Shown here: piece after piece, positions 43,301 through 52,200 of the stretch
Position numbering within the stretch: the first letter of the stretch is position 1
How the letters are laid out: each line of letters begins with the position of its first letter
Source of the DNA: Cellulomonas sp. Leaf334
GTDB taxonomy: Bacteria; Actinomycetota; Actinomycetes; Actinomycetales; Cellulomonadaceae
DNA length: 64,000 nt
Direction of reading: 5' to 3'
Assembly (NCBI RefSeq): GCF_001424195.1
Contig: NZ_LMOO01000005.1
Coordinates: 175,646-239,645, forward strand
The notes under the pieces: model-generated
Seen by the model: only the letters and a program-made list of their open reading frames with translations
Database searches by the model: none
What the model was told of the DNA's origin: nothing
Program-made: the position numbers and the translations under genes

Positions 43301-44290
43301 ATGGACTGGTTCATCCACGCCGAGTCCACGGGACACAAGTTCGCGCTGATGCTGGTCGCGATCCTGCTGTTCGTGGGCGTGATGGGGGCGATCCTCTTCG
43401 GGATCGACAAGCTCAAGAAGGTGCCCATCTGGGTGGTGGTGGCTGGGTTCCTCGGCCCCACGCTGATCTTCGTCGTCTTCGGCCTGGTCTATCCGGGCCT
43501 GAACACGATCAAGATGTCGCTCTACGACTCCCGGGGCAACAACTTCGTGGGGCTCGACAACTACGTCACCGCGTTCACGCAGGACCAGTTCCAGACGGTG
43601 CTGCGCAACACGATGCTCTGGGTCGTGCTCGTCCCGCTGCTCGCGACGGCGATCGGTCTGGTCTACGCGGTGCTCGTGGACCGCACCCGCTACGAGTCCC
43701 TGGCCAAGACCCTGATCTTCCTGCCGATGTCCATCTCGCTCGTCGGCGCCAGCATCATCTGGAAGTTCGTGTACGAGTACAAGCCCGACCAGGGCAACAT
43801 CCAGCAGATCGGCCTCGCCAACCAGATCCTGGTCTGGCTGGGGCTCGACCCGTACCAGTTCCTGCTGAACCAACCCTGGAACACGTTCTTCCTCATCGCG
43901 GTCATGATCTGGATCCAGGCCGGATTCGCGATGACGGTCCTGTCCGCCGCCATCAAGGCGATCCCCGACGACATCACCGAGGCGGCCCGGCTGGACGGTC
44001 TGCACGGCGTCGGCATGTTCCGGTTCATCACCGTGCCGAGCATCCGGCCGGCCCTCGTCGTCGTCATCACGACGATCGCGATGGGCACGCTCAAGGTCTT
44101 CGACATCGTCCGCACCATGACCGGGGGCAACTTCAACACGTCGGTCGTGGCCTACGAGTTCTACACGCAGAGCTTCCGGGCCCAGCAAGCGGGGCTGGGT
44201 GCCGCCCTCGCGGTGATCCTGTTCGTCCTCGTGATCCCGATCATCGTGTACAACGTCCGACAGCTGCGCCTCTCGGAGGAGATCCGATGA
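43301..44290 (+). CDS. Sugar ABC transporter permease (MalF/AglF-like)
   Basis: A 329-residue permease with about seven membrane segments; the first two form an N-terminal hairpin (about 14-62). The cytoplasmic EAA loop, which contacts the ATPase, is EAARLDGLHGVGMFRFITVP (about 227-246). ATG 43301 follows GAGGGAAGG, 97 bases after the binding-protein gene. The stop overlaps the next permease start by ATGA. Works with the AglG-like partner and a shared ATPase, probably MsiK. Confidence 0.88.
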   Translation: MDWFIHAESTGHKFALMLVAILLFVGVMGAILFGIDKLKKVPIWVVVAGFLGPTLIFVVFGLVYPGLNTIKMSLYDSRGNNFVGLDNYVTAFTQDQFQTVLRNTMLWVVLVPLLATAIGLVYAVLVDRTRYESLAKTLIFLPMSISLVGASIIWKFVYEYKPDQGNIQQIGLANQILVWLGLDPYQFLLNQPWNTFFLIAVMIWIQAGFAMTVLSAAIKAIPDDITEAARLDGLHGVGMFRFITVPSIRPALVVVITTIAMGTLKVFDIVRTMTGGNFNTSVVAYEFYTQSFRAQQAGLGAALAVILFVLVIPIIVYNVRQLRLSEEIR

Positions 44291-45240
44291 CGAACGCCTC
44301 GGCCCCCCTGCCTCCGACCTCCCTCCTCGACGCCGACGAGGGGGACACCACCCGCAAGCCTTCTCGGCTGGCCCGTGCGGACCGGCGTGCCGCTGCGGCG
44401 ACGAAGAAGCTCAGCTCCCCGTGGACGTCACTGATCGCCATCCTCATCGCGGTCGTCTGGACGGTCCCGACGTTCGGCCTCCTGATCACGTCGTTCCGGC
44501 CGCGGTCCGAGATCCGGACCTCCGGGTGGTGGACGCTGCCGTGGAACCCGACGCTCACGCTCGAGAACTACCAGGAGGCGCTGTTCGGCTCGTCGACGAG
44601 TCTCGCCACCTACTTCGTGAACTCCGTGGTCATCACGCTGCCCGCGGTGATCATCCCGATCTCGCTGGCGCTCCTCGCGGCGTACGCGCTGGCGTGGATC
44701 GACTTCAAGGGCAGGGCCATCCTGTTCGTCGCGATCTTCGCGCTCCAGGTGGTGCCCATCCAGGTCACCCTCATCCCGCTGCTGTCGCAGTACGTGAGCT
44801 GGGGCATCGCGGGGTCGTTCTGGGTGATCTGGCTGTCGCACTCGATCTTCGCGCTGCCGCTGGCCATCTACATCCTGCACAACTTTATGAAGGACATCCC
44901 GCCGTCGCTGGTCGAGGCCGCGCGGATGGACGGCGCCGGGCACGTGAAGATCTTCTTCCAGGTGCTCATGCCGCTCCTCACCCCGGCGATCGCGTCGTTC
45001 GCGATCTTCCAGTTCCTGTGGGTGTGGAACGACCTGCTCGTCGCACTGACGTTCGCCGGTGGATCCACCGACGTGGCGCCGCTGACCGTGCGGCTCGGGG
45101 AGCTGAGCGGCACGCGCGGGTCGCAGTGGCAGCTGCTGTCCGCTGGGGCGTTCATCGCCCTCGTCGTGCCGCTCATCGTGTTCCTGTCGCTGCAGCGGTA
45201 CTTCGTGCGCGGCCTGCTGGCGGGGTCCGTCAAGGGATAG
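44287..45240 (+). CDS. Sugar ABC transporter permease (MalG/AglG-like)
   Basis: A 317-residue permease. A disordered basic N-terminus of about 45 residues precedes six membrane segments. The EAA loop is EAARMDGAGHVKIFFQVLMP (about 217-236). ATG 44287 overlaps the upstream permease stop. It completes the importer channel; the ATPase gene is missing from the operon, as in actinobacteria that share one MsiK for several sugar systems. Confidence 0.88.
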   Translation: MTNASAPLPPTSLLDADEGDTTRKPSRLARADRRAAAATKKLSSPWTSLIAILIAVVWTVPTFGLLITSFRPRSEIRTSGWWTLPWNPTLTLENYQEALFGSSTSLATYFVNSVVITLPAVIIPISLALLAAYALAWIDFKGRAILFVAIFALQVVPIQVTLIPLLSQYVSWGIAGSFWVIWLSHSIFALPLAIYILHNFMKDIPPSLVEAARMDGAGHVKIFFQVLMPLLTPAIASFAIFQFLWVWNDLLVALTFAGGSTDVAPLTVRLGELSGTRGSQWQLLSAGAFIALVVPLIVFLSLQRYFVRGLLAGSVKG

Positions 45241-45248
45241 GAGCCGCA

Positions 45249-45254
45249 TAGCCT
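45249..45254 (+). promoter_or_regulatory. -10 box (TAGCCT) of a probable leaderless promoter
   Basis: TAGCCT ends 6 bases before GTG 45261; no ribosome site is present. Confidence 0.5.
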
Positions 45255-45260
45255 GAGGCC

Positions 45261-46124
45261 GTGCCCGCGCCGCTGCTGTTCATCCTCTCGGGGCTGACGC
45301 AGTACGTGGGCGCGGCGCTCGCGGTCGGCATCTTCGGCACGATCGCGGCGGCGTCGGTCGCGTGGCTGCGCATCGCGGTCTCCGCGGTCGTGCTCGTCGC
45401 GTGGCAGCGCCCGTGGCGGGTGCGGTGGCACCTGCCGGACCTGCGCGTCGCGGTCGTCTTCGGCGTGGTGCTGGCGCTCATGAACGTGGCGTTCTACATC
45501 GCCATCGACCACCTGCCGCTCGGCACGGCCGTCGCGATCGAGTTCCTCGGCCCGGTGGCCGTCGCCGCCGTGACCGGGCGCGGCTGGCGGGACCGGGTCG
45601 GCATCGGGATCGCCGCCGGCGGGGTCGTGCTCCTGGCGGGCGTGAGCCTGGAGACCGGGCCGGACGCGGTGGTCGGGCTCGTGGCGATCCTCGTGTCGGC
45701 GGCGTGCTGGGCGGCCTACATCGTGCTCGGCCGACGCGTGGCGCGGGCGGCGAACGGCGGGATCACCGGGCTGTCCGTCGCCATGGCCGCCGGCGCGGTC
45801 GTCTTCGCACCGTTCCTGGCCGGCGGCGCGGAACCCGTGCTGCACGACGCGCGGCTCGCGGCGCTGGTGGTCGCGATCGCCCTGTGCTCGTCGGTCGTGC
45901 CGTACGCGCTCGAGCAGGTCGTGCTCCGGCGCGTGCGGGCGGCGACGTTCGCCATCCTGCTGGCGCTGCTGCCCGCGACCGCCGCGGTGGTCGGTGCCGT
46001 CGTGCTCCAGCAGGTGCCGCACGGGCTCGAGGTCGTCGGGCTGCTGCTCGTGTCCGGCGCCATCGTGCTCACCGGCCTCGACCGCGAGGACCCCCCGACG
46101 ACCGAGGCTCCGCCCCCGGCGTAG
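45261..46124 (+). CDS. EamA-family (RhtA-like) transporter
   Basis: A 287-residue protein with ten expected membrane segments in two EamA halves. ALMNVAFYIAIDHLPLGTAVAIEFLGPVAVAAV (about 73-105) is the signature of the RhtA group, which exports threonine, homoserine or other small metabolites. GTG 45261 lies 6 bases after a TAGCCT box and 20 bases after the permease gene, so it has its own leaderless promoter. The stop is 3 bases from that of the convergent Bpa gene. Confidence 0.85.
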   Translation: MPAPLLFILSGLTQYVGAALAVGIFGTIAAASVAWLRIAVSAVVLVAWQRPWRVRWHLPDLRVAVVFGVVLALMNVAFYIAIDHLPLGTAVAIEFLGPVAVAAVTGRGWRDRVGIGIAAGGVVLLAGVSLETGPDAVVGLVAILVSAACWAAYIVLGRRVARAANGGITGLSVAMAAGAVVFAPFLAGGAEPVLHDARLAALVVAIALCSSVVPYALEQVVLRRVRAATFAILLALLPATAAVVGAVVLQQVPHGLEVVGLLLVSGAIVLTGLDREDPPTTEAPPPA

Positions 46125-46127
46125 CGC

Positions 46128-46664
46128 CTACAGGTACTGCCCGGTCGACGGGTCGGGGGTGCCGTCGGCGCGCGGGACCTGGACGGGCGCGCCGGGGTGC
46201 GACGGCCCGGCGGGCAGCTGCCGGCGCATCCCGGCGAGCTGGCCCTGCGCCGCCACCTGCTGCGCCACCAGGGCGGTCTGGATGCCGTGGAACAACCCCT
46301 CGAGCCAGCCGACCAGCTGCGCCTGTGCGATCCGCAGCTCGGCGTCGGACGGCGCCTGGTCCTCGACGAACGGCAGCGTGATCCGGTGCAGCTCCGCGAC
46401 GAGCTCCGGCGACAGGCCCTCCTCCAGCTCGCTCAAGGACCGCTCGTGGATCTCCGCCAGCCGGGCGCGCGCGGCGTCGTCGAGAGGAGCGCTGCGGACC
46501 TCGTCGAGGAGCTGCTTGATCATCGTCCCGATCCGCATGACCTTCGCGGGCTGGCCGACCAGCGAGGTGATGTCCTCGGGCTCGTCGTCGTCCGGCGCGG
46601 GGTCCAGCACCTCCACGCGGGGCTCGTCGTCGGTCAGGGCGTCCTGCGCGTCGTTGTCGGTCAC
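46128..46664 (-). CDS. bpa: Bacterial proteasome activator (Bpa/PafE)
   Basis: A 178-residue helical protein. DITSLVGQPAKVMRIGTMIKQLLDEVRSAPLDDAARARL (about 31-69) and ELEEGLSPELVAELHRITLPF match the DUF2587/Bpa core, which forms a ring that opens the 20S proteasome without ATP. The C-terminus ends GQYL, the conserved gate-opening tail that docks into the alpha ring. Length fits the mycobacterial protein (about 174). It implies a 20S proteasome elsewhere in the genome. GTG 46664 has a GAGAAT box 6 bases upstream and may be leaderless. Confidence 0.92.
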   Translation of the reverse strand: MTDNDAQDALTDDEPRVEVLDPAPDDDEPEDITSLVGQPAKVMRIGTMIKQLLDEVRSAPLDDAARARLAEIHERSLSELEEGLSPELVAELHRITLPFVEDQAPSDAELRIAQAQLVGWLEGLFHGIQTALVAQQVAAQGQLAGMRRQLPAGPSHPGAPVQVPRADGTPDPSTGQYL

Positions 46665-46717
46665 CCGGGCATTCTCACCGACTGAGGTGCCCGGCGCAGC
46701 CCCTCGCGTCGGCTGGC

Positions 46718-46723
46718 TAGGGT
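46718..46723 (+). promoter_or_regulatory. -10 box (TAGGGT) of a probable leaderless promoter
   Basis: TAGGGT ends 7 bases before ATG 46731 and fixes that start; no ribosome site is present. Confidence 0.5.
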
Positions 46724-46730
46724 GTGCGCC

Positions 46731-47960
46731 ATGGCCTGGCTCACCACACCTGCCCATACCCGGTGGCTCGAGGACGAGACGGATCGGCTCCTCGACTTCG
46801 GACGCGCCTCGGTCGTCCCCCGGGGCTTCGCGCGTCAGGACGAGGCGGGTGCCGCGGTCGACGGCCCGCTGGAGCTCTGGATCGCGTGCCGGATGACGCA
46901 CGTCTACGCGATCGGGCACCTGCTCGGCCGCCCCGGGTCGGCCGCCCTCGTCGACCACGGTCTCGACGCGCTGACGGGAGCCTTCCACGACGACGAGCAC
47001 GGCGGCTGGTTCGCCGAGGTCGAGCGCGACGGCACGCCGCGGGACACCGACAAGGCCGCGTACCCGCACGCGTTCGTCATCCTCGCGGCCTCCAGCGCGA
47101 CCGCCGCCGGCCGGCCCGGCGCCCGCGCGCTGCTGGACGAGGCACTCACCGTCTCGGAGCAGCGGTTCTGGGACGACGAGGCGGGCATGGCCGTCGAGCA
47201 GTGGGACCGGACCTTCACGACGCTCGACGGCTACCGCGGCGTCAACGCGAACATGCACACCGTCGAGGCGTACCTGGCCGCGGCGGACGTCACCGGTGAC
47301 CGCATCTGGCTCGACCGTGCGCTGCGGATCGTCGAGCGCGTCGTGCACGGCTGGGCTGCCGGGAACTCGTGGCGCATCCCCGAGCACTTCGACTCCGCCT
47401 GGGTGCCCGACCTGGAGTACAACGTCGACACCCCGGCACACCCGTTCCGTCCTTACGGCGCGACCATCGGCCACTGGCTCGAGTGGGCCCGCCTGACCCT
47501 GCACGCGCGCGCCGCGATCACCGCGCGCGGCGACGTCGCGCCCGCCTGGATGCTCGAGGACGCGGTCTCGCTCTTCGACGCGTCCGTGCGCGAGGGCTGG
47601 GACGTCGACGGCGCCCCCGGCTTCGTCTACACGGTCGACTGGTCCGGCGCCCCCGTCGTGCGCGAGCGCATGCACTGGGTGGCCGCCGAGGGTGTCGCCG
47701 CCGCGGCCGCGCTGCACGCCGCGACGGGCGAGGCCCGGTTCGACGACGCCTACACGCAGTGGTGGGAGTACATCGGCGCGCACCACCTGGACCGCGTCGG
47801 GGGGTCGTGGTGGCACGAGCTCGGCACCGACAACCAGGTGTCGCGCACGGTCTGGGCCGGCAAGGCCGACCTCTACCACGCGGTCCAGGCGACCCTGATC
47901 CCGCGCCTCCCGCTCACCCCGGTGATCGCCCCGGCCCTGGCGGCAGGCCTCCTGGACTGA
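46731..47960 (+). CDS. AGE-family sugar isomerase/epimerase (YihS/mannose isomerase-like)
   Basis: A 409-residue (alpha/alpha)6-barrel enzyme. RMTHVYAIGHLLGRPG (about 53-68), the catalytic His region NANMHTVEAYLAAADVTGD (about 173-191), and RIPEHFDSAWVPDLEYN, HWLEWARL, and GSWWHELGTDNQVS match the aldose-ketose isomerase branch of the N-acylglucosamine 2-epimerase family, which includes mannose and sulfoquinovose isomerases. It probably interconverts mannose and fructose or similar. ATG 46731 has a leaderless promoter. Confidence 0.83.
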   Translation: MAWLTTPAHTRWLEDETDRLLDFGRASVVPRGFARQDEAGAAVDGPLELWIACRMTHVYAIGHLLGRPGSAALVDHGLDALTGAFHDDEHGGWFAEVERDGTPRDTDKAAYPHAFVILAASSATAAGRPGARALLDEALTVSEQRFWDDEAGMAVEQWDRTFTTLDGYRGVNANMHTVEAYLAAADVTGDRIWLDRALRIVERVVHGWAAGNSWRIPEHFDSAWVPDLEYNVDTPAHPFRPYGATIGHWLEWARLTLHARAAITARGDVAPAWMLEDAVSLFDASVREGWDVDGAPGFVYTVDWSGAPVVRERMHWVAAEGVAAAAALHAATGEARFDDAYTQWWEYIGAHHLDRVGGSWWHELGTDNQVSRTVWAGKADLYHAVQATLIPRLPLTPVIAPALAAGLLD

Positions 47961-47985
47961 GCCCCCACCCCACCCCCACCCCCGC

Positions 47986-48029
47986 AGCGTCCGCACGTTC
48001 GGTCGTCGGGACGCTCGAATCTGCGGACG
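47986..48029. terminator. Inverted-repeat region between convergent genes, possible terminator
   Basis: Two competing stems exist: CGTCCGCA (47988-47995) with TGCGGACG (48022-48029), and AGCGTCC (47986-47992) with GGACGCT (48009-48015). It sits between convergent stops at 47960 and 48041. Confidence 0.45.
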
Positions 48030-48040
48030 TTGGAGCAGGG

Positions 48041-49021
48041 TCAGGGGATCAGGAGGACCTTGCCGAAGGCTTCGCCCGACTCCAGGAGGCGGTGCGCCTC
48101 GGCGGCCTGGTCGAAGCCGAGGCGGGCGTGCACCACCGGCCGCACCCACCGGTCCTCCACGAACGGCCAGGCGTGCCGACGCACGCCGTCCATGATCGCG
48201 ACCTTCTGCTCGTGCGGGCGGGACCGCAGGAGGGTGCCCAGGATGCTCGCGCGCTTGGCCAGCAGCACGGACAGGTCGAGCTCGCCGCGCCGCCCCTGCT
48301 GCATCCCGATGACCACCAGGCGGCCGTCGTCGGCGAGCATCGCGAGGTTCTCCGCCAGCCCGCCGCCGCCCAAGACGTCGAGCACGACGTCGGCGCCGCG
48401 CCCGTCGGTCGCGTCCCGGAGCCGCTCCACGAGGCCGGGCGCCCGGTGGTCGAGCGCGACGTCGGCACCGAGCGCCAGGACACGGGCGGTGCGCTCCGGA
48501 CCGCCCGCGGTCGCCAGGACGCGGGTGCCCAGGGCGCGGGCGAGCTGGACCGCGACCGAGCCGACCCCGCCCGAGCCGCCCCGCACGAGGAGGCTCTCCC
48601 CGGGGGCGAGCCGTGCGGCGCGCAGGTTCGACCACACGGTCGCCAGACCCTCGGGCAGTGCCGCGGCGTCGACCGTCGAGAGGTCGTCGGGCAGGCGCAG
48701 CGCGAGCTCGGCCGGGACGGCGACGAGCTCCGCGTAGCCCCCGCCCGCGAGCAGCGCGGCGACGCGGTCTCCGATGCCGGGGTCGTCGGGACCGAGGGCG
48801 ACACCGCGCGCCACGACCGTCCCGGAGACCTCGAGCCCCGGCCAGGCGGGCGCACCGGCCGGAGGCGGATAGTGGCCCGCGCGCTGCAGCAGGTCCGCAC
48901 GGTTGACGCCGGCGGCCGCGACCCTCACGATCAGGTCGCGTGGTCCCGCCACAGGGTCCGGGACGTCCTGCACGGCGAGGACGCCCGGATCGCCCGGTTC
49001 TGTGATGACGACCGCTCGCAC
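48041..49021 (-). CDS. NAD(P)H:quinone oxidoreductase, zinc-independent MDR (PIG3/QOR-type)
   Basis: A 326-residue medium-chain dehydrogenase/reductase. The N-terminus MRAVVITEPGDPGVLAVQDVPDP, the AAGVNRADLLQRAGHYPPPAGAPAWPGLEVSG segment (about 36-67) and the nucleotide motif VRGGSGGVGSVAVQLARALG (about 145-164) match the PIG3 subgroup. It lacks the zinc-binding Cys residues. It reduces quinones with NADPH. GTG 49021 is preceded on the minus strand by TACTGT, 6 bases upstream, with no ribosome site. It is divergent from the conservon. Confidence 0.88.
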   Translation of the reverse strand: MRAVVITEPGDPGVLAVQDVPDPVAGPRDLIVRVAAAGVNRADLLQRAGHYPPPAGAPAWPGLEVSGTVVARGVALGPDDPGIGDRVAALLAGGGYAELVAVPAELALRLPDDLSTVDAAALPEGLATVWSNLRAARLAPGESLLVRGGSGGVGSVAVQLARALGTRVLATAGGPERTARVLALGADVALDHRAPGLVERLRDATDGRGADVVLDVLGGGGLAENLAMLADDGRLVVIGMQQGRRGELDLSVLLAKRASILGTLLRSRPHEQKVAIMDGVRRHAWPFVEDRWVRPVVHARLGFDQAAEAHRLLESGEAFGKVLLIP

Positions 49022-49027
49022 GTCCGC

Positions 49028-49033
49028 ACAGTA
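49028..49033 (-). promoter_or_regulatory. -10 box (TACTGT) of a probable leaderless promoter
   Basis: On the minus strand TACTGT ends 6 bases before GTG 49021; no ribosome site is present. Confidence 0.5.
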
Positions 49034-49070
49034 ACCCTGAGGGCCGTCCGACCCCGGCTGCTAGCACACG

Positions 49071-49201
49071 ACACCCGAACGGGGTGTGATGTCGCCGTAT
49101 CCCAGGGGGTGAGGTCCATGGCAAACTCTGCCGTTGGCTAATGGTCTGGTGTCCAACAGCCGATGAACGCCAACGGGACACCTCATCGGCATCTGACCAG
49201 A
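49071..49201 (+). ncRNA. Structured 5' leader of the conservon (candidate RNA element)
   Basis: The intergenic region holds nested inverted repeats. An ACACCC/GGGTGT hairpin lies at 49071-49087. A main element has an outer stem TCTGGT (49145-49150)/ACCAGA (49196-49201) around an inner exact stem GCCGATGA (49159-49166)/TCATCGGC (49183-49190). An alternative stem GGTGTCC (49148-49154)/GGACACC (49176-49182) would break both. It ends 59 bases before the kinase ATG. No known riboswitch class was recognised. Confidence 0.4.
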
Positions 49202-49260
49202 GCGCACGACCGGTACGACATGGTGGCAACACCCGTTGCCGGAACACGGAAGGGAACGAC

Positions 49261-52200
49261 ATGCTGCGACGGCTCGGCATCCGCGCCAAAGTGATGGCTG
49301 TCCTTGCCGTCCCCATGATCGTGCTGCTCGCAGCCGGTGGGTTCATCTCGTGGAACGCGATCCAGGAGCTGCGGTACGCCAAGGCGGCCGACAGCGTGAT
49401 CACGACGCTCCAGGCGTACACCCCGGTGTCGAGCTCGCTGCAGGCCGAGCGGCTCCTGTCGCTGAACGGCGGTTCGCCCGAGCAGATCGCCGAGGCTCGT
49501 GCGGCGACGGACGCCGCGCTCAACGCGGTCCGGCCCATCACGGCCGCCCTGGACCTGAGCCAGTTCCCCAAGCCGGTCGTCGACCGCTTCGTCGAGGTAC
49601 AGCTGGCGCACAACACGATGCTGCCCGCCGTCCGTACGAGCGTCGACATCAAGGCCCAGCGCGCCCAGCTGGAGAACAACTACGCGGCGATCATCGAGGG
49701 CCAGCTCGACCTGATGGAACAGGTCGCCAACAGCCTCGAGAACCGCGCCCTGGCGCAGTACGTCACCTCGTACCGCGAGATCGGCACCACCGCCGACAAC
49801 CTGGTCGTCGAGCTGATCGACGGCATCCAGCTCCTCGGCACCCGTGCGCCGGCTCCCGCCTCGGTCCGTCAGTACGACACGCAGACTGCCGCCACCGAGC
49901 TGGCCCGAGCCCGCGCCCACGCCGCCATCGACGCGCTCGGCGTCGAGTCGCTCGTGATGCCGACCAAGGACCCGACGTCCAACTTCACCCGCATGCGGGC
50001 GCCGCTCCAGCAGGGCAACCCGGCCGGTTTCTCGCAGATCGACCCGAACGCGTACGTGGGGGAGATCCAGCAGCAGCTGGCCAGCCTCGGCGCGCTCAAC
50101 ACCGCCGTGCTGGACGAGGCCCACGACGTCGCCGCCGCCGCCGCGGACGAGGCGCAGGCCCAGGCGCTCGTCACCATCGCGATCGTCATCGCGGCCGTCG
50201 TCGCCTCCCTCTTCTTCGCCCTCCTCGTCGCCCGAGGCATCGTCGTCCCGCTGCGTCGCCTGACGAAGGCTGCCGCCGACGTCCGCGAGCAGCTGCCGCG
50301 ACTGGTCGAGCAGGTGGCCATCCCCGGTGAAGGCCCGGAGATCACCCTCGCGCCCATCCCGGTGACGTCCCGTGACGAGGTCGGCCAGCTGGCCGCAGCC
50401 TTCAACTCGGTGAACTCGACCACGGTCCAGGTCGCCCAGGAGCAGGCCGCCCTGCGTGGCTCCATCGCGGAGATGTTCGTCAACGTCGCCCGCCGTGACC
50501 AGGTCCTCCTCAACCGCCAGCTGTCGTTCATCGACTCCCTGGAGCGTGCCGAGGAAGACCCGAGCACCCTGGCGAACCTGTTCCGCCTCGACCACCTCGC
50601 CACCCGCATGCGTCGTAACGCGGAGTCCCTCCTCGTCCTCGCCGGCATCGACTCCGGTCGTCGTCTGCGCGACGCGATGCCGCTGTCCGACGTCGTCCGC
50701 ACGGCCTCCTCGGAGATCGAGCAGTACGACCGGGTCGAGCTCGACCTGCAGGTCGACCCGCACATGCACGGCTTCAACGCCCTCGGTGCCGCGCACATGC
50801 TCGCCGAGCTCCTCGAGAACGCGACGATCTTCTCCGAGCCGGAGACGCCCGTCACGGTCACCACCGGTGTCTCGGGCCAGTTCGTGGTCGTCCGCATCCT
50901 CGACCAGGGCCTGGGCATGAGCGACGTCGAGCTCGAGGCCGCGAACTCGAAGATCATTTCGACCTCCGCCAGCGACTCCCTGGGCAACCAGCGCCTCGGC
51001 CTCTTCGTCGTCGGCCGCATCGCCCAGCGCCTCGGTGCCGACGTGCGGCTGCTCAAGGCCGCGCACGGCACGGGCACCGAGACGATCGTCCGGTTCCCCG
51101 CGACGCTGTTCGTGATGACGGAGACCAACCTGTACGGCAACGGGGCGCCCGCCGCCCTGGCCGCACCGCGCAACGACCCGGGCCTGCCGCAGATCGAGGC
51201 GCCCGTCGTCGAGGAGGTCAACCTCGCCGCCCTGACGGACGGCCAGACCTCGCTGGGTCTGCCCCACCGCCGCCGCCGCGACGACGGTTCCGACGAGTCC
51301 GTCGGTCCCATCCCGGTCACGGAGCTGGCGCAGTCCACGGGTCTGCCGAGCCGGTCGAAGAAGACGTTCGACGAGGACAACCTGGTCCTGCCCGAGGCGC
51401 CCGACGGCCAGATCTCCGCCGAGATCTCCGCTGCCGGCTCCGACTGGAAGCCCGCGACGGTCGCCCCCCTCAAGGGCGGTCTGCCGAGCCGCAGCCGTGC
51501 CTCGACGTCCGCCTGGGCGAAGCCCGAGGAGCCGGCGTCCGCAGCAGCTGCTGCGGCAGCCCCGGCGCCCGCCCCGGCCGCCCGTGCCGGTCTCTTCTCC
51601 GGCTTCCGCGGCCGCACCGAGTCCGCCTCGACGGACACCGGCGAGAACCTCGTCGTCCCCGGCCTGATGTCCGAGGACCAGGAGCGCGCGCAGCTGCCCG
51701 CCCAGTCCAACGCCGTCCGCGCCCCGTGGATGTCGAGCGGTGCGCACGCCGCGCCCGTCGAGCCGATGGTCGTCCCGCAGCTCGCCGACGACGACGACTC
51801 GTGGGAGGCCCAGGAGGCCGAGAACCGCGAGGCGCAGAACGTCGCGACCGCCGCGGCGGCCGTCGCCGCCGACGAGGCCGCGCAGGCCGAGGCTGCTCAG
51901 GCTCCGGAGGAGGCGCCCGCGTGGGAGCCGACCCCCGCCTGGGACACCGCACAGCTCGAGTCGCCCGCTGCCGAGGCTCCGGCCTGGGAGGCCCCCGCCG
52001 TCGCTGAGGCGCCCGCCTGGGACGCCCCTGCTGCCGAGGCTGAGGCGCCCACCTGGGACGCACCCGCCCCCGAGGCCGTCGTCGCCGAGGTCCCGGTCTG
52101 GGAGGCGCCCGTCGCCGAGGTCCCGGCGTGGGAAGCACCTGCTGCCGAGACCGCCGCGTGGGACGCACCCGACGCGGAGACCCCCGGCTGGGGAGCTCCT

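Noticed and set aside
49100..49200. Cyclic-di-GMP-I (GEMM) or ydaO-type riboswitch before the conservon
   Set aside because: GGCAAACT recalls part of the GEMM consensus, but the GACGCAAAGCC element and the tetraloop-receptor layout are absent; ydaO landmarks are also missing.
46128..49679. Minus-strand open frame of over 1100 codons ending in the Bpa sequence
   Set aside because: Only the last 178 codons are Bpa. The rest is antisense to AGE isomerase and other genes and reads as low-complexity Arg-rich sequence.
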